From NCBI GenBank assembly GCA_023389005.1, contig JAEWFE010000025.1, forward strand, positions 1 to 11,618: a stretch of 11,618 nucleotides of DNA. Direction: 5' to 3'. The DNA is from Bacillota bacterium (GTDB lineage Bacteria > Bacillota > Bacilli > Lactobacillales > Enterococcaceae). Every line of letters starts with the position of its first letter. Positions within the stretch are counted from its first letter, which is position 1. The position numbers were made by a program, and so were the translations under genes. Of the stretch, positions 6,331-11,618 are shown in pieces. The notes under the pieces were generated by a model. It had not been told where the DNA came from, searched no databases, and saw only the letters and a program-made list of their open reading frames with translations.

Positions 6331-9300
6331 ATGAATAAAGAGCAATATCAAACTATTTTTAAAGAAGCTAGAGTATTAATAAACCAGCATTGTCTCATTA
6401 ATTTACGTGATTATCGTAGTAGAGGTTTCTATTACGGAGAATTTTATCACGATTTTGTCATTCTCAAGACAAAGGTTAGTATGGGGTCTGTTAGAAGTGA
6501 TAGTTGTCAATGTCAGACGTTTGGGAAATACGGTGCTTGTGAGCATACCATGGCTTTAAGGGCAGAAGTAGGCTTGCCGATTTCGTGGGAGGATGCTTAT
6601 GTAGAGCTGCACGATGAGGAAAATGAAAAGAAAATCGAAGCTGCCAAAGTCGATGCTTTATCACAATTCATGGATAGTCTGCAAAATCATTTTTTAGTTT
6701 CCGTAAGTCTAGAACAATTACAGCCACTTAAACTTTATTATCAGCTCGATTATGCTCAAAAATCAGGGCAAACTGCCTTTTATTTAAGACTGTATGTCAA
6801 TAATGGAAAGCGTAATTATTTGATAAAAAATATTCATGAATTTTTAAATAAGTGCTATTATACAGATCACTATAAGTTGACGCCTAAAGTATCGATAGCA
6901 GTAGCCCCAGAGTGTTTTTCAAAAGAGGACTTTGCGTTGATTCAATGGTTGATGGCTACTCATTTAGGACATTTAAACTATGTGGATTATCGCGAACAAA
7001 GTGTAGAGAAAGAAGTTGTGTTAGATAGTACGACAATGGACGAGCTGTTAGAAAAATTCCCGAATCATTTACTAAAAATCACTGTAGATAATCGAGAATT
7101 TACACAATTTCATTCCATGCCAGCTGATTTGGATTCATTTATTACTTGTCATATCCAAAAGGTCGATGAAAATCAAGTATCATTATTTTTCGAAGATGCT
7201 ATTGAAATGACTGACTTTACGTACTTGTGCGCGGTGATTGAGGGACAACTGTATCGTTTGGAATATCAGTCTATTTTGTTATATGACGCTTATTCTGACT
7301 TTCAACAAAAATTATATCGTTATGTGACGTGGCAGTTTGATCGGTTAATTTACGGCTTTGATTCGATTTTTCGCTTCTCCATACAAGAGGCAAATGATTT
7401 CCTATCTAAATATTTACCAGTGATTCAAAAATTTGCGGTTGTGGATATTGATCCGTCTTTGTCAGAAAATATGATTGCTGCGCCATTAGTTACGAAATTT
7501 TATTTTTCTGAGGTAAGATTTGGCGTCCAGTTAGATTTGGCATTGCAATATGGCGATATTGTCTTAGCAAAAAAATCAGCTTATTGCCAAAATGCTAATC
7601 AAGCCAACCAGTTAATTCGTGATATAGATCAGGAAAACCGTATTGAACAGTTTATTTTGGCCAATCAGTTTGTTGAAAAAGAGGCTAGTTATCAATTATT
7701 GATTTCTCGTGACGAAGACTTCTATCATTTCTTAAAATATACACTGACGCAATTTGCCCAATTCGGTGAAGTGATTTTAGATGAAAAGCTTCAAGAAATG
7801 TTTGTCAATCAGGAGCAATATAAGCCAAAATTGTCAATTATTAAAAATGGTGGATTCTTGGATGTCTCTTTTGAAGTGGATGGGATTGAGCTAGAAGATG
7901 TCGAGCGTGCTTTAGTTGCTTTAAGTAAGAATGCGGATTTTGTGCGATTAAATGATGGCCGCTTGCTTGATTTGTCTCAAGAGGAGTTCCAAAAAGCAAG
8001 TGAGTCATTGTCGTTAATTCGGCAAGTCAGTGAACAAAACGCCAACCAATTCCAGATGCCTTTATATCGAGGCGGACAGTTAGCTCGATTGGAAAATGAG
8101 CAAATCGAGGTCAACCAAGACTTTACGACTTTTGTTCAACATTTAACCCATCCGCAAGACTATCCGGTTACTTTACCTAGTGGCTTAAATGCTAATTTAC
8201 GTCCTTATCAATTGACTGGATTTCGTTGGTTGAAGATGTTAAGTGATTATCAGCTTGGCGGTATTTTGGCAGATGAAATGGGTTTAGGGAAAACGATTCA
8301 GACGATTACTTACCTGCTATCTGAAAAGCAAAATGATCCATCAATGAAGGCTTTAATTATCGTGCCAGCCAGTCTTGTTTATAATTGGTATCAGGAGTGC
8401 AAGCAGTTTGCACCTGAATTAAAAGTGCAAGTGGTGAACGGTGGGAAGGATAAGCGTGCCGAACAACTATCGACTGAAGCGGATGTGTATGTGACAAGCT
8501 ATCAAAGTTTCCGCCAAGATGAAAAATTACATGCCAAAATAGCCTATCAAGTGTTAATTTTAGATGAAGCACAGATGGTGAAAAATAGTCAAACCAAAAC
8601 GGCCCAGGCTTTGCGAAAATTAACGATTCCAAAACGGTTTGCGCTTAGTGGTACGCCAGTGGAAAATAGACTTGATGAATTATGGTCAATCTTCCAAGTG
8701 ATAATTCCGGGATTTTTCCCAAGCAAGGCAAAATTTAGAAAGTTTTCGACTGAATTGATTGCTCAGATGATACAGCCATTTGTGTTAAGACGGACGAAAG
8801 AAGAAGTCTTGCTTGATTTACCTGAACGGATTGAAACCAACTATTATAATGAATTGAGTAAAGAACAAAAAGAAGTTTATCTGGCGCAATTAGAACAAAT
8901 TCAAAAAACTTTAGCTCAAATGAATAGCGATGAGTTTAAGAAGAATCGTATTAGCATTTTAGCTGGTCTAACTCGTTTACGTCAGATTTGTTGTTCACCG
9001 CAACTTTATTTAGATGATTTTTATGGGGAGTCTGGAAAATTAGAGCAGTTGAAGGAATTGCTGACTCAGGCTTTGGAAAACAATCGCCGCATTTTAATTT
9101 TCTCGCAGTTTGCTAGTATGTTGAACTTAATTGAAGCTGAGTTAGCGCAGTTAGATATTCCATGCTTCAAATTAGATGGCAGCACACCAAGCAAGCAACG
9201 TATGGAAATGGTAGAAGCCTTTAATCAAGGAGATAAACCCGTCTTTTTAATTTCGCTTAAAGCAGGTGGTACGGGCTTGAACTTAACTGGGGCGAATACG

Positions 9301-9552
9301 GTGATTCTGTATGATTTATGGTGGAACCCTGCTGTAGAAGACCAAGCGACAAGCCGTGCACATCGGATGGGACAAAAAGAAGTGGTCGAAGTATGGCGTT
9401 TGATTACAGAAGGCACCATTGAAGAAAAAATCTATGAACTACAACAAAGTAAGCGAGAACTCTTTGATCAAGTCATGCAAGGTGATGAGGCCTCTCTTTC
9501 TCAATTAACTGAAGAAGATATCCGCCAAATTTTCCAAGTAGGGATAGAATAA
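6331..9552 (+). CDS. SWIM zinc-finger SNF2-family ATPase (DEAD/DEAH-type helicase-like)
   Basis: The 1073-residue protein has three parts. Near the N-terminus a SWIM-type zinc site reads C59-x-C61, then C70-x-H72. A long middle region (about 90-600) fits the bacterial SNF2-helicase-associated segment. The C-terminal ATPase holds motif I DEMGLGKT (648-655), motif II DEAQ (745-748), motif III LSGTP (772-776), motif V KAGGTGLNLTGA (977-988) and motif VI QATSRAHRMGQ (1005-1015). All key catalytic residues are intact. Such proteins translocate on double-stranded DNA and remodel protein-DNA complexes; the exact role of this Gram-positive subgroup is not settled, and databases often mislabel it as a protein kinase. 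It is transcribed alone, with no nuclease, methylase or other defence partner beside it, so I read it as a core chromosomal gene. Confidence 0.92.
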   Translation: MNKEQYQTIFKEARVLINQHCLINLRDYRSRGFYYGEFYHDFVILKTKVSMGSVRSDSCQCQTFGKYGACEHTMALRAEVGLPISWEDAYVELHDEENEKKIEAAKVDALSQFMDSLQNHFLVSVSLEQLQPLKLYYQLDYAQKSGQTAFYLRLYVNNGKRNYLIKNIHEFLNKCYYTDHYKLTPKVSIAVAPECFSKEDFALIQWLMATHLGHLNYVDYREQSVEKEVVLDSTTMDELLEKFPNHLLKITVDNREFTQFHSMPADLDSFITCHIQKVDENQVSLFFEDAIEMTDFTYLCAVIEGQLYRLEYQSILLYDAYSDFQQKLYRYVTWQFDRLIYGFDSIFRFSIQEANDFLSKYLPVIQKFAVVDIDPSLSENMIAAPLVTKFYFSEVRFGVQLDLALQYGDIVLAKKSAYCQNANQANQLIRDIDQENRIEQFILANQFVEKEASYQLLISRDEDFYHFLKYTLTQFAQFGEVILDEKLQEMFVNQEQYKPKLSIIKNGGFLDVSFEVDGIELEDVERALVALSKNADFVRLNDGRLLDLSQEEFQKASESLSLIRQVSEQNANQFQMPLYRGGQLARLENEQIEVNQDFTTFVQHLTHPQDYPVTLPSGLNANLRPYQLTGFRWLKMLSDYQLGGILADEMGLGKTIQTITYLLSEKQNDPSMKALIIVPASLVYNWYQECKQFAPELKVQVVNGGKDKRAEQLSTEADVYVTSYQSFRQDEKLHAKIAYQVLILDEAQMVKNSQTKTAQALRKLTIPKRFALSGTPVENRLDELWSIFQVIIPGFFPSKAKFRKFSTELIAQMIQPFVLRRTKEEVLLDLPERIETNYYNELSKEQKEVYLAQLEQIQKTLAQMNSDEFKKNRISILAGLTRLRQICCSPQLYLDDFYGESGKLEQLKELLTQALENNRRILIFSQFASMLNLIEAELAQLDIPCFKLDGSTPSKQRMEMVEAFNQGDKPVFLISLKAGGTGLNLTGANTVILYDLWWNPAVEDQATSRAHRMGQKEVVEVWRLITEGTIEEKIYELQQSKRELFDQVMQGDEASLSQLTEEDIRQIFQVGIE

Positions 9553-9558
9553 GAGTAT

Positions 9559-9605
9559 AGAAGAATTTCTGAGTATTTTGTGTACGATGAAATTCTTCTT
9601 TTTTT
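9559..9605 (+). terminator. Terminator of the SWIM/SNF2 gene
   Basis: AGAAGAATTT (9559-9568) pairs perfectly with AAATTCTTCT (9590-9599), followed by six T (9600-9605). The loop is long (21 nt) and the stem AT-rich. It ends 22 bp before the next promoter. Confidence 0.75.
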
Positions 9606-9627
9606 GACTTTTTCTGCCAATTATCTA

Positions 9628-9658
9628 TTGACTTAAAGTGAAGTTTAAGGTGTAGACT
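9628..9658 (+). promoter_or_regulatory. MerR-family-type promoter with 19-bp spacer and central dyad
   Basis: TTGACT (9628-9633) and TAGACT (9653-9658) are separated by 19 bp, two more than the optimum. The space is filled by the dyad CTTAAA-GTGAAG-TTTAAG (9632-9649). A dyad between over-spaced -35 and -10 boxes is the hallmark of MerR-family activators, which twist the DNA to bring the boxes into register. The CTTAAAG/CTTTAAG-like sequence resembles sites of the aldehyde- or electrophile-sensing AdhR/NmlR branch. The regulator gene itself is not in the window. Transcription would start near 9665, very close to the ATG at 9673. Confidence 0.8.
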
Positions 9659-9672
9659 TGAGGTGTGAGGTG

Positions 9673-10541
9673 ATGAAGGTGAACGAAATAAGAGAGGGTT
9701 TATTGACTGGTGAACGTGCATTGTTTAAGTCCAAGCATTTGAAAGTGGTCGATTCAGTTTTTAAAGAGGAGAGGGGGAATCTCCGCTAAAAGAAAGTGCT
9801 GATTTAGTACTAGAAAACGATATCTTTAGTTGGAAGTACCCATTGTGGTATTGTCAAAATGTGGTGGCCCATCATGTTACTTTATTGGATACCGCGCGTT
9901 CGGGAATTTGGTACACGCATAATATTCAGATGCATCATTGCTCGAATCAGGCACCAAAAATCTTTCGCCGGGCAAGTAAAATTTTACTTGAAGATGTCCA
10001 TTTTGCACATGCGCAAGAGACTTTATGGAATTGTCGCGAAATCACTTTGAATCAGGTTACGGTAAACGGGGATTATTTTGCGATGAATAGCCGTGATATT
10101 CAAGCAACAGATTTAACAATTATGGGCAATTATGCCTTTGATGGTGCAAGTGATGTTGAAATTGATGGGGCAAAAATCATATCTAAAGACGCGTTTTGGA
10201 ACTGTGAGAACGTTGTTGTGAAAAATGCGGTAATCGTAGGTGAATATCTAGGTTGGAATTCCAAAAATGTGACGTTTATTAATTGTACAATTGAGAGTAA
10301 TCAAGGACTTTGCTACATGAATAATGTGAAGTTAATCAATTGTAAGGTAATACATACAGATTTGGCCTTTGAATATTCGACAGCTGAAGCAACAATTACT
10401 ACAAAGGTTGATAGTATTAAAAATCCGATTAAAGCGCATATTCAAGCAGCAAGTGTTGATGAACTTATTTTAGATGATGAATTGATTGATTTTAATCAAG
10501 TGAAGATTATGAATACGAAAGGTGAGAAAATCAATGTTTAA
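9673..10541 (+). pseudogene. DUF3737 beta-helix protein gene, frameshifted
   Basis: Two frames together spell a full DUF3737 protein of about 290 residues. Frame one starts at ATG 9673 (GAGGTG at 9660-9665 as possible ribosome site) with MKVNEIREGLLTGERALF and stops at 9787-9789. The family sequence resumes in the -1 frame at 9777 (ESPLKESADLVLENDIFSW) and runs to the TAA at 10539-10541. The shift lies in the purine tract GAGGAGAGGGGG (9766-9777): one extra G, or removal of a 5-bp GAGGA expansion, restores the frame. The family is a right-handed beta-helix with recurring W/N-rich rungs (ETLWNC, YFAMNS, DAFWNC, YLGWNS, visible here) and has no assigned function. The in-frame TTG at 9843 lies inside conserved family sequence and is not a natural start. 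A sequencing error is possible; otherwise the gene is disrupted. It is the first gene of the MerR-type operon. Confidence 0.85.
10518..10526 (+). promoter_or_regulatory. Ribosome binding site of the aldo/keto reductase inside the DUF3737 gene
   Basis: AAAGGTGAG ends 7 nt before ATG 10534 and lies in the last codons of the preceding gene. It favours 10534 over GTG 10522 (which is part of this site) and over ATG 10549 (which has no site). Confidence 0.6.
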
Positions 10542-11397
10542 CAAAAGTATGAAATTAAATAATGGTGTTGTAATTCCACAACTAGCTTTGGGAACTTGGC
10601 TGATTGATGATGATAAGGTAACGGATGCTGTGAAATCTGCTTTACAAATGGGTTATCGTCATATCGATGCGGCTCAAGCATATGGCAATGAACGTGGAGT
10701 AGGTGAAGGGGTTCGTCAATCAGGGATTCCTCGTGACGAAATCTTTATCACATCAAAAGTAGCAGCTGAACATAAATCTTATGAAAGTGCGGCAAAATCA
10801 ATTGATGATACGCTTGCATTAATGAAAATGGATTATTTGGATATGATGATTATTCATAGTCCTCAACCATGGAAGGAAGTCAATCAATCAGAAAATCGTT
10901 ATAAAAAAGAAAATCAAGAAGTTTGGCGTGCACTTGAAGATGCCCTTGAAGCAGGTAAATTAAGAGCTATCGGGGTTTCAAACTTTTTAGAAGAAGATGT
11001 GCAAAATATTTTAAAAACAGCCAGAATTAAGCCACAAGTGAATCAGATATTAGCTCATATTTCAAATACACCACTTGATTTAATTCAATATTGTCAAAAT
11101 GAAGGTATCGCAGTCGAAGCTTATTCACCTGTTGCGCATGGAGAAGCCTTGAAAAATCCTAAAATTGTGGCGATGGCTAAAAAATATGGTGTTTCTGTGG
11201 CGCAACTATGTATTCGCTATTGTATTCAACTAGATATGATTGTCTTACCAAAAACGGCGAATCCAGACCATATGCGCGAAAATGCAGATTTAGATTTTGA
11301 AATTAGTCAAGAAGATATGAAAGAATTGTTGGCGATTGATAAAATTCAAGATTATGGTGAAGCTAGTTTCTTCCCGGTTTATGGTGGTAAATTATAA
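10534..11397 (+). CDS. Aldo/keto reductase (AKR superfamily)
   Basis: The 287-residue product has the AKR signatures in order: NGVVIPQLALGTW (10-22), GYRHIDAAQAYGNE (40-53), and the catalytic tetrad Asp45, Tyr50, Lys75 and His108 (IIHSPQPW). GVSNF follows in the middle and the cofactor-binding LPKTANPDHMREN block near the C-terminus. Length and motifs are full, so it should be an active NADPH-dependent reductase of aldehydes or ketones in the cytosol. The DUF3737 stop overlaps its first 8 nt, so translation is probably coupled. Because the DUF3737 frame is shifted upstream, fewer ribosomes may reach the coupling site. The MerR-type promoter fits an enzyme induced by reactive carbonyls; that is inference. 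The ATG of the next (deleted) gene overlaps its stop by one base. Confidence 0.92.
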   Translation: MFNKSMKLNNGVVIPQLALGTWLIDDDKVTDAVKSALQMGYRHIDAAQAYGNERGVGEGVRQSGIPRDEIFITSKVAAEHKSYESAAKSIDDTLALMKMDYLDMMIIHSPQPWKEVNQSENRYKKENQEVWRALEDALEAGKLRAIGVSNFLEEDVQNILKTARIKPQVNQILAHISNTPLDLIQYCQNEGIAVEAYSPVAHGEALKNPKIVAMAKKYGVSVAQLCIRYCIQLDMIVLPKTANPDHMRENADLDFEISQEDMKELLAIDKIQDYGEASFFPVYGGKL

Positions 11398-11548
11398 TGC
11401 ATTATGATTTCGATAAAATAATTGATCATAAGTCCAGTCTTTCTTACGTTTGAATTATGCTTGTCCAAAATCTCAGCTGATTGATGGATTGAACCGTTTG
11501 AAAATAGCAATAAAACAATATCAACAATTAGGAAGTGTCAAAAAATGA
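11397..11548 (+). pseudogene. MalY/PatB-type PLP-dependent C-S lyase gene with large internal deletion
   Basis: Two short pieces in different frames match the two ends of this aminotransferase-fold family. From ATG 11397 the frame reads MHYDFDKIIDHKSSLSYV and then stops at 11451; the opening xYDFDxIID is typical of the MalY/PatB N-terminus. From about 11438 to a TGA at 11546-11548, a second frame reads SFLRLNYACPKSQLIDGL followed by NRLKIAIKQYQQ; the FxRLNxACPxS block is the family's C-terminal signature. Intact members have about 390 residues, so roughly 340 codons, including the PLP-lysine, are missing. The junction lies within about 11433-11450. The start overlaps the reductase stop by one base and the stop overlaps the next ATG (ATGA), so the original operon spacing survived. 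Intact enzymes cleave cystathionine-like C-S bonds; this remnant cannot be active. Confidence 0.8.
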
Positions 11549-11618
11549 ATCAAAAAATAACTCAAGATGCTGGTAGAAAACAATTAGGGGATTTTGCGCC
11601 AGATTTTGCTCATTTTAA
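11545..11618 (+). CDS. Carboxymuconolactone decarboxylase-family protein, N-terminal fragment (cut by window)
   Basis: Only the first 24 codons are visible, reading on to the window edge. AGRKQLGDFAPDFAHF matches the start of CMD-family (AhpD-like fold) proteins, where a G-R-x-x-L-G-D-F-A-P opening is typical. AGGAAG (11530-11535) lies 9 nt before the ATG. Members are small and often associated with peroxide, thiol or aromatic chemistry; the catalytic Cys region lies beyond the window, so the subgroup is open. The ATG overlaps the stop of the deleted C-S lyase gene (ATGA), placing it fourth in the MerR-type operon. Upstream translational coupling is probably weakened by the deletion, since the N-terminal remnant now stops at 11451. 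Confidence 0.75.
   Translation, partial: MNQKITQDAGRKQLGDFAPDFAHF

Noticed and set aside
6331..9552. SNF2 helicase as part of a defence island (DISARM-like or similar)
   Set aside because: No methylase, nuclease, phospholipase or other defence partner lies beside it; it has its own promoter and terminator, and the SWIM plus SNF2-associated layout is common in Gram-positive chromosomes.
9473..9721. Minus-strand reading frame across the SNF2 terminator and MerR-type promoter
   Set aside because: It crosses clear regulatory signals and the end of a solid gene, and has no recognisable protein features.
9843..10541. A stand-alone 232-residue protein starting at TTG 9843
   Set aside because: DUF3737 family sequence continues upstream in the same frame to 9777 and, in the other frame, to ATG 9673; the TTG is inside a conserved WKYPLWYC-like segment.
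11402..11431. TTATGAT/ATCATAA hairpin as a terminator after the aldo/keto reductase
   Set aside because: The stem is only 7 AT-rich pairs with no T run, and it lies inside the C-S lyase remnant of a continuing operon.

Overview
The window is AT-rich DNA whose genes, strong Shine-Dalgarno sites, TTGACA/TATAAT-type promoters and U-tailed hairpin terminators point to a low-GC Gram-positive bacterium. The sortase-anchored surface protein, the membrane-domain glycerophosphodiesterase and the SWIM/SNF2 protein favour Lactobacillales. I cannot fix the genus from sequence alone. No plasmid, phage, CRISPR or rRNA/tRNA feature is visible, and apart from one possible MITE-like inverted repeat there is no sign of a mobile element. 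It reads as chromosomal housekeeping and accessory-metabolism DNA.

Left part (1-1530): the 3' end of a surface-protein gene with six 45-bp repeats ends in an LPKSG sorting signal. A gene-poor stretch (500-859) follows, holding two forward terminators and an imperfect inverted repeat that encloses a reverse-strand terminator. Then comes a small membrane protein of unknown function on the minus strand, divergent from the next gene.

Middle part (1532-9552): a membrane-anchored glycerophosphodiester phosphodiesterase (+) is separated by a bidirectional terminator from a two-gene minus-strand operon. That operon encodes a luciferase-like flavin monooxygenase and an NADPH-dependent FMN reductase, a plausible pair in which the reductase supplies reduced flavin. 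A short-chain dehydrogenase is transcribed divergently from it. The 258-bp region between them holds a promoter in each direction, a 12-bp palindrome at the monooxygenase start point, a helically phased direct repeat and a 15-bp palindrome. A stand-alone 1073-residue SWIM/SNF2 helicase-like gene follows.

Right part (9553-11618): this is the most interesting region. A promoter with the hallmark of MerR-family control (19-bp spacer filled by a CTTAAA-N6-TTTAAG dyad) drives what looks like a four-gene co-directional operon. The genes are a DUF3737 beta-helix protein, an aldo/keto reductase, a MalY/PatB-type PLP C-S lyase and a carboxymuconolactone decarboxylase-family protein running off the window. 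Two of the four are broken. The DUF3737 gene carries a frameshift in a purine tract. The MalY/PatB gene keeps only about 18 codons of its start and about 35 of its end, and the several hundred codons expected between them are missing. The gene-to-gene overlaps (8 nt, 1 nt and ATGA) survive, so an intact ancestral operon can be read through the decay.
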